A stretch of DNA of 64,000 nt from Sphingobium sp. TKS (GCF_001563265.1 NZ_CP005085.1:62001-126000), one strand, 5' to 3'. Numbered from the stretch's first letter, positions 1 through 9,800 are shown. The notes: generated from the sequence alone by a model not told the origin. A program made the numbers and translations.

Positions 1-8
1 GATAATTG

Positions 9-1313
9 ATGTCGAAACTGAAGCCTCGCGAGCGTGATACGATCGTCCAGGCATTGCGAGCAGGTGTCGTTCCCAAGCTGGGACTTCGTCACATCCAGGT
101 CGGTCGCGCCCGTGAGATCGAGGAGCTCGTCAAGGACATGGACCGGATCGCCGATGGCGGTTCCGCGATCCGTTTCATCATCGGCGAATATGGGTCGGGC
201 AAGACCTTCTTCATGAATCTTATTCGCCTCGTGGCGCTTGAAAAAGGGCTGGTCGTGATGTTTGGCGATCTCGCGCCCGACCGGAGAATTCATGCGACCG
301 GCGGGCAGGCGCGGGGCCTCTATGCCGAAATGGCGCGAAATCTCGCCACGAGAACCAAGCCTGATGGCGGCGCGCTTGCCAGTGTCGTCGAGCGGTTCGT
401 CAGCCAGGCCCAGCATGATGCCGAGGCGCAAGACCAGCCGACGGTGGAAATCATTCGTCAGCGTCTGGCCCATTTCGAGGAACTGACCGGCGGCTTTGAC
501 TTTGCGCAGGTTATCCGCCGCTATTGGGAAGGTCATGAAACGGGTGATGAGGAGCTGAAGTCGGCGGCGATCCGCTGGCTGCGCGGTGAGTTCACCACAA
601 GGACCGACGCGCGCAAAGCCCTGGGGGTTCGCACGATCGTCGACGACGCGAGCGTCTACGATCACCTGAAGCTGATGTCGGCATTCGTTTGTGAAGCAGG
701 CTACAAGGGCCTGCTCGTCGGCCTCGATGAGATGGTCAACCTCTACAAATTGACCTCGTCACAGGCACGCAATGCCAATTATGAGCAGATCCTGCGCATC
801 CTGAACGACGTTCTGCAGGGCAGCGCAGAAAATCTCGGTTTCCTCATGGGAGGGACGCCCGAGTTCCTCATGAATACGCGGCGGGGCCTCTACAGCTACG
901 ATGCCCTGCAATCGCGTCTGGCGGAGAATAGCTTTGCCCGCGATGGTCTGGTGGATCTCTCTGGACCGGTCATCCGCCTTGCGAGCCTGACGCCTGAAGA
1001 CCTGTTCGTGCTCCTCGCCAATATTCGCGCCGTCATGCAGGGCGACAGCGCGACGCTGCCAGACGACGCCTTGGAAGCCTTCATGGTCCATTGCTCGGAC
1101 AGGATCGGGGAAGCCTATTTCCGGACACCGCGCAACACGGTCACCGCCTTTGTGAACCTCCTTGCGGTCCTCGAGCAGAATCCTGGCGTCGCATGGTCCG
1201 ACCTCATTGAAAAGCTCGACATCGCCCAGGATGGCGGCGATGACATGAGCGATGTCGATGAGATTGTCGGCACGGTCCCACACACTGATGAGCTTGCCAG
1301 CTTCCGCCTGTGA
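9..1313 (+). CDS. BrxD-like ATP-binding protein (DUF2791/BREX ATP-binding family)
   Basis: P-loop ATPase of 434 aa. A Walker A motif GEYGSGKT lies at residues 59-66 and a Walker B-like LVGLDE at about 236-241, followed by a region resembling the BREX ATP-binding (DUF2791) family. I start at ATG 9; a TTG at 6 is also in frame. A TGA at 8-10 overlaps the start and could end an upstream gene outside the window. The stop overlaps the GTG of the helicase gene by 4 bases, so the two are translationally coupled. In type 2 BREX, brxD (small ATPase) sits beside brxHI (Lhr-like helicase), and this pair matches that. Its job in phage defence is inference, because pglX, pglZ and other BREX genes are not visible here. 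Confidence 0.8.
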   Translation: MSKLKPRERDTIVQALRAGVVPKLGLRHIQVGRAREIEELVKDMDRIADGGSAIRFIIGEYGSGKTFFMNLIRLVALEKGLVVMFGDLAPDRRIHATGGQARGLYAEMARNLATRTKPDGGALASVVERFVSQAQHDAEAQDQPTVEIIRQRLAHFEELTGGFDFAQVIRRYWEGHETGDEELKSAAIRWLRGEFTTRTDARKALGVRTIVDDASVYDHLKLMSAFVCEAGYKGLLVGLDEMVNLYKLTSSQARNANYEQILRILNDVLQGSAENLGFLMGGTPEFLMNTRRGLYSYDALQSRLAENSFARDGLVDLSGPVIRLASLTPEDLFVLLANIRAVMQGDSATLPDDALEAFMVHCSDRIGEAYFRTPRNTVTAFVNLLAVLEQNPGVAWSDLIEKLDIAQDGGDDMSDVDEIVGTVPHTDELASFRL

Positions 1314-3484
1314 GCGCCGCATTCGACAAGCTTGCCAGGCCGATCCAGAAGTGGATTCGCGAGCAGGGCTGGCGTGAACTGCGCGATATCCAGGCACGTG
1401 CAACGCATGTGCTCATGGAGGGCGATGCCGACCTTATCGTTGCCGCCAGCACCGCGGGAGGAAAGACCGAAGCCGCATTTCTTCCGCTGCTTTCCCAGGT
1501 GCTCGATGATCCGCGCGAAATATCGGGTTTCGACATTCTCTACGTCGCACCGTTGAAGGCGCTCATCACCGATCAGGCCCGACGGCTGGAGGATATCTGC
1601 CGTGAGACCGAACTGCCAGTTATCCCATGGCACGGCGATGTACCATCCTCGGTCAAGACCCGCGCCATCAAGCGGCCCGGAGGCGTGCTGTTGATCACGC
1701 CGGAATCGCTCGAAGCCCTGTTCATTCGCCGCGGACTTGAGATACCCCGGCTGTTCGGCGCAACACGAGCGGTGATCCTCGACGAACTGCACTCCGTGCT
1801 CGACAGCGAGCGCGGCATTCAGATGCGCTCGCTTCTCGCGCGCCTTGAGCAGTCACTGGACCGCGCAATCCGCCGTGTCGGCCTCTCGGCCACGCTCGGC
1901 GACATGGGGCTGGCAAAGGCCTATCTCCGTCCCGATGATCCCGGGGAAGTGAAGGAGGTGGTTGCCGCAGGGGGATCGGCAGAGTTGCAACTCCAGCTGC
2001 GCGGCTATGTTACCGGTGGCAGGAATGACGAGCGACCATCGGCAACCGACGCCATCGCTCTCCATCTCTTCGAGCATCTCAGGGGCAGCGATAACCTGGT
2101 ATTCGCGGGCGCGCGCCAGGCAGTCGAAATCTATTCGGATCGCTTGCGGACATTGTGCGAAAATGAGCGTCTGCCACAGGAATTTCACCCCCACCATGCG
2201 AGCCTCTCCCGAGAACATCGCGATTTTGTCGAACGGCGCCTTAAGGACAGCAACGCTCCTACCACGGCGGTCTGCACCTCGACGCTCGAACTCGGCATCG
2301 ACATTGGCGAGGTGACCTGTGTCGGGCAGATCGGCGCCCCCTTCAGCGTTGCTTCGCTTCGTCAAAGGCTGGGTCGGTCAGGACGACGCCTCGGCAAGCC
2401 GGCCATTCTCAGGCAATATGTCGTGGAGGCGAAGCTCGAGCCGGCGAGCAACTTCTCCGACCAATTGCGACTTGGCCTGGTGCGAGCCACCGCGATGATC
2501 GAACTGCTGCTCGAGGGCTGGTGCGAACCGCCACAGCGCGGCGCGCTGCACCTCTCCACACTCGTCCACCAGATCTTATCCGTGATCGCGGAGCGCGGCG
2601 GTGCGCGCGCGCAACAACTCTACGCAATGCTCTGCCTTAAAGGGCCGTTCCGACAGGTCGATACCCAGCTCTTTCTCGATGTGCTCCGCGCGTTGGGACA
2701 TCCCGAGACCGCGCTCATCGAACAGGCTGATGACGGATTGCTGCTTCTGGGCGCGATGGGCGAAAAGCTGGTCGAACATTATAGCTTCTATGCGGTCTTC
2801 CAGACGCCCGAGGAATATCGGCTGATTTCCGGTGGAAAGGAACTGGGCACGCTGCCGATCGACAATATGATTGCTCCGGGAATGCTACTCATATTCTCAG
2901 GACGGCGTTGGCTGGTCCTGGAAGTCCATGACCGAGACCGCATCATCATGGTCTCACCGGCAAAGGCCGGCGTCCCCCCTCTCTTCGGGGGCGAGCCCGG
3001 CAACATCCATGACCGTGTGATTGAACGCATGTTCGATATCTTGGAGAGGAGGCATCACCCGATCTACATGGATGCAACCGCGCTGGAATTGCTCGAGGAA
3101 GCCCGCAGTCACTACATCCAGCTGCGCTTCGATCCCGGTCGCATAGCGCAGCTGGGCGACAAGGCTGCCGTGCTCGCGACCAGAACGGGCTCGATTCGAA
3201 CCACGACGCTGGCCTTGGCCCTACGCGCCAGCGGATTTACGGTCCAGACGCATGACGGCTTTCTGGAAGTCTTCGGAAAGGACGCAACACCCCCATTGAT
3301 CGAGACGCTTTCTGCGCTGGCCAGCGGCAAGGCCGTTGATCTCTTCGCGCATGCGCCGAACCTGTTGTTTGAAAAATTTCATCCCCACCTGTCTCAGGCC
3401 TTGCTGCAGCAAGATGCGCTTTCGGCGCGGTTGGATGCAGGCGGATTGGCTGAACTTTCCCGTTCAATTCTTGGCCGCAGCTAG
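1310..3484 (+). CDS. Lhr-like DEAD/DEAH-box helicase (BrxHI-like)
   Basis: Superfamily 2 helicase of 724 aa with a GTG start that overlaps the ATPase stop (GTGA). A Q-motif-like region precedes motif I (STAGGKTE, about residue 47). Motif II is DELH, motif III is SAT, and motif VI is QRLGRSGR, as in Lhr-type helicases. The C-terminal half has the long winged-helix/Lhr-like extension rather than a nuclease. It should unwind nucleic acid using ATP in the cytoplasm. Pairing with a BrxD-like ATPase suggests a BrxHI-like defence role. A stand-alone repair helicase is the alternative. The gene converges on the YhaN-like gene with a 35 bp gap. Confidence 0.85.
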   Translation: MSAAFDKLARPIQKWIREQGWRELRDIQARATHVLMEGDADLIVAASTAGGKTEAAFLPLLSQVLDDPREISGFDILYVAPLKALITDQARRLEDICRETELPVIPWHGDVPSSVKTRAIKRPGGVLLITPESLEALFIRRGLEIPRLFGATRAVILDELHSVLDSERGIQMRSLLARLEQSLDRAIRRVGLSATLGDMGLAKAYLRPDDPGEVKEVVAAGGSAELQLQLRGYVTGGRNDERPSATDAIALHLFEHLRGSDNLVFAGARQAVEIYSDRLRTLCENERLPQEFHPHHASLSREHRDFVERRLKDSNAPTTAVCTSTLELGIDIGEVTCVGQIGAPFSVASLRQRLGRSGRRLGKPAILRQYVVEAKLEPASNFSDQLRLGLVRATAMIELLLEGWCEPPQRGALHLSTLVHQILSVIAERGGARAQQLYAMLCLKGPFRQVDTQLFLDVLRALGHPETALIEQADDGLLLLGAMGEKLVEHYSFYAVFQTPEEYRLISGGKELGTLPIDNMIAPGMLLIFSGRRWLVLEVHDRDRIIMVSPAKAGVPPLFGGEPGNIHDRVIERMFDILERRHHPIYMDATALELLEEARSHYIQLRFDPGRIAQLGDKAAVLATRTGSIRTTTLALALRASGFTVQTHDGFLEVFGKDATPPLIETLSALASGKAVDLFAHAPNLLFEKFHPHLSQALLQQDALSARLDAGGLAELSRSILGRS

Positions 3485-3519
3485 AATTCTGCTATCAGAC
3501 CGACATTCGGACGCTTGAT

Positions 3520-6500
3520 TCACGCAGCCCTGTCGAGGTCGATGATGTTGGCGAGCCCGTGTGCTGCCAGCGGTTCTGCAAGCGACCGAACGCTGCGATG
3601 GTGCGTGAATAGCAGGACCTGGTTGGTTTTGCCGAACTGGGCTAGCAGATCGAGGGTGGACCGGCTGCGCTCATCATCGAAATGCACGAGAATGTCGTCG
3701 GCTATGAAGGGCAGGGGCTCCGTCGCGCCGCCGTAATTTTCAAGGCTGGCCAGTCGGAACGCGAGGAAAAGCTGGTCGCGCGTCCCGTCGCTCATGGCGG
3801 CTACCGGAGCGAGACCGCCATTGGCTCGCCGCCCGACAACCACAGGGAGGCCCTTGTCGTCAATATCGGTCTCGATGCCGGCAAATTCCCCCAGCGTAGT
3901 TGCCCCAAACAGCTCGCCTGCCCGCTGAATGAGGGGATCTTGCTGCTCGGCCCGGATCGTCGCCATGGCCGAGGTCACCAGCTCGCGCGCCACCGACAGT
4001 TCCAGATAGCGTTCGAGGGCGAGGTGCATCTGGGCCGCCGCCGCCTCGCGTTCGGCCACCGCGTGGTTGACCTCGCCCTGGCTTAAATAGGCAGCCAGAT
4101 CGTCCTGTGCCGCTTTCTCGGCAAGGATAGTTGCCTCAATGTCGCTCTCGACCTCCAAAGCACGCGATTTTTGTTCGTTGATTTCTGCCCGAACGTCATC
4201 AAGGTCCCGTTCGGCCCATTCCGCGCGCAGGGCGCCGATCTCGAGTTGGTCGCCCACATCAATGGCAGTGCGCTCCGCCAGGGCAATCTGCTCGCACAAT
4301 CTGGCGCGCGCTTCGCACCTTGACGCCACTTCCAGCATCGCGCCAACATTACCGGCATCGAGCTTCGCCGACGCGGCGAGCGCGGCGAGTACTTCCATGG
4401 CAGCGCCAAGGGCTTCCTGCGCCTGGTCGGCTTCGACCTTGGCTTCCTCATATTCGGGCAACAACCCATCATATTGGGTCTGGACGGTGGCATTGGCCTC
4501 AAACCGCGCAAGCAGCATCTGGGCTGCAACAACGCAGTCTTCGCTGACCTCGATCGCGAGCTCCGTCGCGAGGCTGCTGACATCTGCCGCAAGGTTCGCT
4601 TCGTCCTCGTCCATGCGCTGCAGCCGGTGGCGGGACTGACCAATGGCTGACAGCAGGCCGCGTGCGCCAACCCATTCCGTGACCGCATTAAGGGCATCGC
4701 CCGGCAGAATATCCGGTTTGAGCCCCAGCGCAGCAGTGGCGGCCGGCCATGCCGCCATCGAGGCGTCCTGCGCGTCTGACAGGAGCCGCAACTCTGCCTC
4801 GACCTGTCTGTGCTGTCGTAAGAGTTCTTCCCGATCGCGCATGTCCCGGGTATAGTCGGCATGCGCCTGTTCGTGCCGTGAAATCGCGCTTTGCACCGCG
4901 CTGACCCGAGCCGCGAACGACGGCGAGGGGTCGAGCTTGCGGCTTTGTTCCACCCGTTCAAGTAGCTCAACGGTGGGTGCAAGCTGGGCTTGGTCGATCG
5001 CCAGCGCAGCTGACGAAGCGCGCATGCGCTCGGATTCGTCCAGCACCTGTTGCCGCGCCTGGGCGAATTGCAGCAACGATGCGAGTTCAGGACGCATGGC
5101 CACCACTTGCGCGAAACTGTTCGACCAGGCGGTCTGCCGCGTTTCCAGCTGTGCGGCAAGAGCGGCCGCTTCGACCTCGGCCGCCTTTGCCGCGGCGCCC
5201 GCCTCCGCGCCGCGGCGCAGTGCGTGGGTGAGCGAGGCGGCCCGTTCAGCTTCCGCGGCGCGACGATCAGCCAGTTCGTCGGCAGAGATGATGGCCGCCT
5301 CGAGCCGGTCGGCAGACGCCAGGCGATCAGCGGCATCATCGGGCAGCTGTCCTGCTACAAAGGCTGACTTGAGCGGCTTCCAGGCATCGGCGCGCAGGGC
5401 GCGTGCCTCGGCCAGCGAGGCGTCGCTCGCGATCGTCCCTGATGCCTGCAGCTCGCCGATCTCGGCTTCCGCTGCGGAAATGTCGCGCTCTACCTGGCGC
5501 TTGAACCGCTCCTGCTCTCCGATCTGCAGGATCAGGCTGTCGCGAGCTCCCTGTTCCATGCGGACGGCGTCCGCGTCTGGACAGGGGAGGCTCGCCAGGG
5601 CCTCAATCGTTTCGAAGCCAAGCGCGGCAAGCCGAAGCGCCAAGGCGGCGCTGTCAGTCTCCAGCGCCTGCCAACGTGCCTGATATGCCGCCTTCTGCGC
5701 CGCGAGGCTGGCAAAGACGGAGGATGATGTCTCGGGCGGAGCGTCCACTCCTGCTTCACGCGCGGTATGCAGACGATCCTCGATCGTCGTGAGTGTATCT
5801 GCCAGTTCGCCAAGGCGTGCTCTGGCGCCAGCGAGACCGGGACGCCGTTCCACCATTTCATTGGCAAGGCGCAGAACGTCATCGAGAGCGGACTGGTCCG
5901 GTAGGAGCAAGGCCAGGTCCGCGTCGGCGGCAAGGTCGAGCATTCGGCGGAGTAGGGATAATTGAGCCTCCCCCTCGTCAATCTCACGCTGGCGATTGGC
6001 CCGATCGGATCTGGCCTTGCTGACGTGAATGGCGCGCTCGCCAAGATCACGCAAACGCTGTTCGGAGGCCTTGAGCTCGGCGTTCACGACCAGCGCATCG
6101 AGCCGGGCCTTCAGGCGGCCCCCCCGGTCGGTCGCGCCCTTGAGCCGCTGTTCTGCCTCATCCCGCCTGCCAAGAGCGGCTCTGGTCCTGGCGGCGAAAT
6201 CACTCGAAAAGGAGGCGATATCGTCATAGGCCTTCAACTCCTGCGTCAGATTGTCGAGCGCACGCAGATGGGGCCCGACCCGCAGCACGCGCTCCAGCCT
6301 GGCGGTCGTCATGCCGAGTTCACGTCTCTCGGCGCGTAGCGCGTCGAGCCTTTCGCCCGCGGCACTCGCAGCCTTGCGCGTCTGTTCGTAGGTTTCACGG
6401 GTCAGTTGGGCACTTCGCGCGGTCTTCTCGGCGGCCTCGAATGCGCTCAGCTGCTGGTAGAAGACACGGCTCGCAGAACGCCTGCTATCAAAGAGCTTGT

Positions 6501-7005
6501 CGGCTTCGGTGTCGATATCTTCGAGGCGGGATACCAGCGTCCGGAGGCCTCCCCCCGCTTCCACGATCAGCCGCCCGATGTCCCCATCAGCATGAAGCAA
6601 TCGTTCCCCGCCATTACGCAAGGTCTCGTGGTTGAGCCCGAAAAGCGTTTCGAACCGCTCCCGGGTTATTGCACCCAGGACCGGGCCCAGCACGGCGTCA
6701 TCGAGCGCGGTGCCGACAGGGTCGGCGAGGGTCTTGCCATTGCCCTTGCGCCGCTTGAGCGTCAGCAGGTTGCCGTCGGCCATCAGCATCGATGCGCCGA
6801 TGCGCATGCCATCATAGCCGAACAGGCTGCCGCGCTGCGTGTTCCTGGGGATTGAGAACAGGAAATCGCTGATCGCCTCGAGGCACGTGCTCTTGCCCGC
6901 CTCATTGGCGCCGAACACGACCGTGAGGCCTGCTGCGTCCGGGATCAGGAGTTCGCGGCTGGCGCAGCCGCCATATTTTTCGAGGCTAAGCTTGGTCAGG
7001 CGCAT
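3520..7005 (-). CDS. YhaN-like SMC/Rad50-type AAA ATPase
   Basis: Protein of 1161 aa. The N-terminal Walker A is GANEAGKST (residues 32-40). The middle is about 900 residues of alanine-, glutamate- and arginine-rich coiled coil. The C terminus has an ABC signature-like MSDGTRDQ and a Walker B/D-loop FIADDILVHFDD. This is the layout of SbcC/Rad50 and YhaN (COG4717) proteins, which partner a Mre11-like nuclease in DNA end processing. A longer reading frame starts at 7191, but the family N terminus MRLTKL begins at 7005, and that ATG overlaps the upstream nuclease gene by 20 bp, so I use 7005. The role is inferred as DNA repair or defence against foreign DNA. Confidence 0.85.
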   Translation of the reverse strand: MRLTKLSLEKYGGCASRELLIPDAAGLTVVFGANEAGKSTCLEAISDFLFSIPRNTQRGSLFGYDGMRIGASMLMADGNLLTLKRRKGNGKTLADPVGTALDDAVLGPVLGAITRERFETLFGLNHETLRNGGERLLHADGDIGRLIVEAGGGLRTLVSRLEDIDTEADKLFDSRRSASRVFYQQLSAFEAAEKTARSAQLTRETYEQTRKAASAAGERLDALRAERRELGMTTARLERVLRVGPHLRALDNLTQELKAYDDIASFSSDFAARTRAALGRRDEAEQRLKGATDRGGRLKARLDALVVNAELKASEQRLRDLGERAIHVSKARSDRANRQREIDEGEAQLSLLRRMLDLAADADLALLLPDQSALDDVLRLANEMVERRPGLAGARARLGELADTLTTIEDRLHTAREAGVDAPPETSSSVFASLAAQKAAYQARWQALETDSAALALRLAALGFETIEALASLPCPDADAVRMEQGARDSLILQIGEQERFKRQVERDISAAEAEIGELQASGTIASDASLAEARALRADAWKPLKSAFVAGQLPDDAADRLASADRLEAAIISADELADRRAAEAERAASLTHALRRGAEAGAAAKAAEVEAAALAAQLETRQTAWSNSFAQVVAMRPELASLLQFAQARQQVLDESERMRASSAALAIDQAQLAPTVELLERVEQSRKLDPSPSFAARVSAVQSAISRHEQAHADYTRDMRDREELLRQHRQVEAELRLLSDAQDASMAAWPAATAALGLKPDILPGDALNAVTEWVGARGLLSAIGQSRHRLQRMDEDEANLAADVSSLATELAIEVSEDCVVAAQMLLARFEANATVQTQYDGLLPEYEEAKVEADQAQEALGAAMEVLAALAASAKLDAGNVGAMLEVASRCEARARLCEQIALAERTAIDVGDQLEIGALRAEWAERDLDDVRAEINEQKSRALEVESDIEATILAEKAAQDDLAAYLSQGEVNHAVAEREAAAAQMHLALERYLELSVARELVTSAMATIRAEQQDPLIQRAGELFGATTLGEFAGIETDIDDKGLPVVVGRRANGGLAPVAAMSDGTRDQLFLAFRLASLENYGGATEPLPFIADDILVHFDDERSRSTLDLLAQFGKTNQVLLFTHHRSVRSLAEPLAAHGLANIIDLDRAA

Positions 7006-8266
7006 GACCGGCCTCGCTGACAAGACTGCGCGCAAGAGCCGCCGCGCGCTCGGGGATTTCGGCGCGCATCTGCTCGATGAAGGCATCGGCATGCGCGCTC
7101 GCGGGCAGTTTCGTCCGGATTTCGGCAAGCCGCGCTTCCAGAGCCCTGGCAATGCCGCTGTCCTGGCTGAGGCGGGTAACCTCCTGCTCAAGCTTTCCAG
7201 CCACGGTCGGATCGACTGCCCCGGGCTGCACGGGATGTCGCGTTTCGAGTGTCAGCTTTTCCAGCCACACATCGTGCGGGATCGTGGCGAGCAGTGTTTC
7301 CACGTCCTCCCGGAAAGCAGCGCGCTCAAGAGTGAGCCTGGAATGCAGCGGCGTCGAGCCGGTCACACTCAGCCGCAAGGCAATGGGCCGTCCGTCGGCC
7401 CGCTCGGCCTCTTGCACGATATGGTGGCGCACGAGATCCAGAAGTTCCGGCTGATCGTTCAATCCCGATATGTCGACCATGATCGAGGCCCAACGCACCA
7501 CGTCGAGTGCGCGATGCTCAAGGCTGATGACCCTGCCTTCATCGACCTTGACGAGTACGGCCCCCTTGGCTCCGGCTTCACGCGGATGCCGGCCCTGGAG
7601 ATTACCGGGATAGACGATGTGCGGGTGTTCGCCGAGCACGGCATGGGCGTGGACATGACCCAGCGCCCAATAATCATAGCCATGATTGGCGAGCTGTTCG
7701 CGCGTGCAGGGCGCGTACCGGGCGTGATGGCCCTCACTGCCCGCGCATGCCGTGTGGAGCACGCCGATGTTGAACAGCGCCTGGGTTGCTGCCGGGTACT
7801 CGCGCGCAAGGTCTTCTGAAACATCAGGACGCGGGAAACTGCGGCCGTGGATGGCGACGCCCACATCGTCGAGGAGATGCGTTGCTGCCCGGGCCTTGGG
7901 AAAGACATGGACATTCCCGGACAGGGATAGTTTATCAGCAAAGCGATTGCCCGCGTCGTGGTTCCCCAGCACCATGAAGACCGATATTCCGGCCTCGTCC
8001 AACCGACGCATGCCTTCCATGAAATAGAGTCCGGTCTGGAAGTTGCGCAGATCCCCATCGAAGATGTCGCCGGCCAGCAACATGAACCGGCACCGTTCGT
8101 CGATCGCGAGGGCTACCAGCTTGTCGAAGGCTTCGCGCGACGCTGCTTCCACGCGCGCGGCATAATCGGCGGATTTACCCGCTAATCCCAGGAGCGGACT
8201 ATCCAGGTGAAGATCGGCAGCATGTACAAAGGTGAATCCGGTCAATCTTGGCCTCCCTTCGTGCAC
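6986..8266 (-). CDS. YhaO/SbcD-like metallophosphoesterase (DNA exonuclease)
   Basis: Calcineurin-like phosphoesterase of 426 aa with the complete Mre11/SbcD metal-site series: DLHLD (18-22), GDIFD (66-70), GNHD (101-104), a His at 171 and GHVH (203-206). It should be a Mn-dependent DNA nuclease working with the ATPase encoded directly downstream, with which it overlaps by 20 bp. The roughly 200-residue C-terminal part is less conserved and may be the capping and ATPase-binding region. Start is ATG 8266. The operon runs opposite to and converges on the BrxD/helicase pair, so co-transcription with them is excluded, although functional linkage remains possible. Confidence 0.87.
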   Translation of the reverse strand: MHEGRPRLTGFTFVHAADLHLDSPLLGLAGKSADYAARVEAASREAFDKLVALAIDERCRFMLLAGDIFDGDLRNFQTGLYFMEGMRRLDEAGISVFMVLGNHDAGNRFADKLSLSGNVHVFPKARAATHLLDDVGVAIHGRSFPRPDVSEDLAREYPAATQALFNIGVLHTACAGSEGHHARYAPCTREQLANHGYDYWALGHVHAHAVLGEHPHIVYPGNLQGRHPREAGAKGAVLVKVDEGRVISLEHRALDVVRWASIMVDISGLNDQPELLDLVRHHIVQEAERADGRPIALRLSVTGSTPLHSRLTLERAAFREDVETLLATIPHDVWLEKLTLETRHPVQPGAVDPTVAGKLEQEVTRLSQDSGIARALEARLAEIRTKLPASAHADAFIEQMRAEIPERAAALARSLVSEAGHAPDQA

Positions 8267-8729
8267 ATGCCATGAACCACGCCAGAATGTCTCGGCAAAA
8301 TCGCATTTTGAGGAGAGAGGTAGTCGATCCTTTCTGGATGCGCCCAGGATCCTGTCCGACCCTTGCCTGCAGGGCTGCCGGTCCGTGCAACCAGGCGAGC
8401 GAGCCGGGGGGCATGGTTGTTGCGTGATGGCTAACGATGGACTGAAGGGCGGGCGCGAGGGGTTCCTGGCCTACCGATCGCCGTCCCATTTCTTGGACTG
8501 CCGAGAATAAAATCTTGGCCTCGTCCTTCAATGCTTGCTAATGCTTTTGTCCTCGGCCGGACAACCCCTTTTCAGGCTGAGCATCTGAGGCTCGGTGCGC
8601 ATTTGCGCGCCGCTTCAGGGGTCCCGGCGCCATCCGCTTTGAGCGGCGTTGCATGACCGGCGCCGGGAATTCCTGCCCTTGCCCGCAGCGCAGCTTGACT
8701 CTTGTCAGGCGCCAAGGCCGGCGCGTCAC
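8267..8729. other. intergenic, no gene recognised
   Basis: About 460 bp upstream of the YhaO-like gene. Short open frames on both strands lack family resemblance or a convincing ribosome binding site. The minus-strand promoter of the nuclease-ATPase pair must lie here, but I cannot point to a clear -35/-10. Confidence 0.5.
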
Positions 8730-8987
8730 TCAAGTGGCGAAAGAGGGGCGCCCTGGCGGCACGTCGTTCGCCGCTACCGTCAAGGCATAGATGATCGTTC
8801 CGCCTTCGTCAGCCACCTCAAGGCGCCAGCTATCCGATGCCGAAATCAGGCCCGGTTCGTGGGCCAGGAGTGATCCGGCGAATTGCACCGCCGCGCATTT
8901 CGCATCCTTGTCGCTGTCGAATTCGGTTCCATCGAGATCCGGTTCCGACTGCATATTGAAGAAATATCGAGCCACGCAGATCCTCAT
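8730..8987 (-). CDS. DUF6894 family small protein
   Basis: An 85-aa soluble protein. It starts with the pattern RYFFNMQ, followed by an Asp-rich stretch (PDLDGTEFDSD), a helix of Ala/Leu, and an ending W-x-L-x-V-x-D-x-G-G-x-I-x-Y. This is the usual shape of the DUF6894 proteins common in Alphaproteobacteria (RYFFD..DG...D..G.E). Function is unknown in the family. It stands alone, divergent from the small lipoprotein gene to the right. Confidence 0.75.
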   Translation of the reverse strand: MRICVARYFFNMQSEPDLDGTEFDSDKDAKCAAVQFAGSLLAHEPGLISASDSWRLEVADEGGTIIYALTVAANDVPPGRPSFAT

Positions 8988-9329
8988 GAACTGGAAAATC
9001 AGTCAAGATGAGTTTCATTCTGATAAGCCCATTTATAACCCATTTCGTGGAATGAGGAAAGAACCGAGCATTCAAATCATGTCATGATTGATTGATGCAG
9101 GTGAAGAACCGGTATTGAGGTGCTAGTGAACCGAACAGGAGCGGATCGCAGAGAGCCCTGATCTGGCAGCGGACGTCTGGCGCTTCCTTCAATTGCCTTC
9201 GGCCGGGCAGCGCCAAGCGGCGGCGCAGGCATGTCAAGATTGCGGCCACTCCGCAAGGAGGCTTGTGTCCGGGCCGTGCATCAGTTTCCCGGATGGACTC
9301 ATTTTGGACGGAAGGCTAGCTTTGCCGGG
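8988..9329. other. divergent intergenic region
   Basis: About 340 bp between the divergent DUF6894 and lipoprotein genes. It is locally A+T-rich near 9000-9090 and holds a 15-bp palindrome (9075-9089, listed separately). No gene is recognised. Confidence 0.5.
9075..9089. promoter_or_regulatory. 15-bp palindrome, possible operator
   Basis: AATCATG-T-CATGATT has perfect 7-bp arms around a single central base. It lies in an A+T-rich stretch 88 bp upstream of the minus-strand DUF6894 start. The shape suits a dimeric regulator, but no regulator is known. Chance occurrence is possible. Confidence 0.35.
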
Positions 9330-9680
9330 ATGAGGGGCGTGATCCTGTTTGCACTATGCTTGACGCTCTGCGGATGCAAGTTGAGTGAAGCTGAAATCCT
9401 GGAACGGAAATATCGGCGATCGGTAGAGATGTACGGCCAACGCAAGAGCTGCGCCGACGAGCATATCATCGCTGAGGCATGGGCGCGCGAGGGGAATTGG
9501 CAGAAATATTCCGCAGCGAGGATCCGCGAGGCAGCGCAATGCCAGCAAGAGCAGGCCGGAATCGATCAACTGCCTTTGGGTTCGACGTCCGCCACGAAAA
9601 GCGCTGGCGCCGATGTTCGGGGCGCTTTGCCAGATGACGCTGCAGGCAACATGGTCCCCAGCCTTGCCGGGGACGGCTAA
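9330..9680 (+). CDS. small putative lipoprotein
   Basis: A 116-aa protein starting at ATG 9330, chosen because it gives a short signal peptide ending in a lipobox (LCGC, Cys at about residue 20). An in-frame start at 9231 would bury the signal. The mature part is charged (KRS/E-rich, with single Cys residues in KSCADEH and AQCQQ) and has no domain I recognise. It is probably anchored in the inner or outer membrane. Confidence 0.55.
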   Translation: MRGVILFALCLTLCGCKLSEAEILERKYRRSVEMYGQRKSCADEHIIAEAWAREGNWQKYSAARIREAAQCQQEQAGIDQLPLGSTSATKSAGADVRGALPDDAAGNMVPSLAGDG

Positions 9681-9800
9681 GCCTGATTTGCTGCCGAGCC
9701 TTACCATTTCATCTATGCCAGTGGCACGCCGCTCCCGCTCCTGGGCGACCGGAGCTAGTTCGTCTCGCTCAGGTGCAGACCTCGATACGGCCGACAGTTA

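Noticed and set aside
6839..7819. 326-aa plus-strand frame across the YhaO/YhaN junction
   Set aside because: Opposite two clearly conserved genes; composition of an antisense frame.
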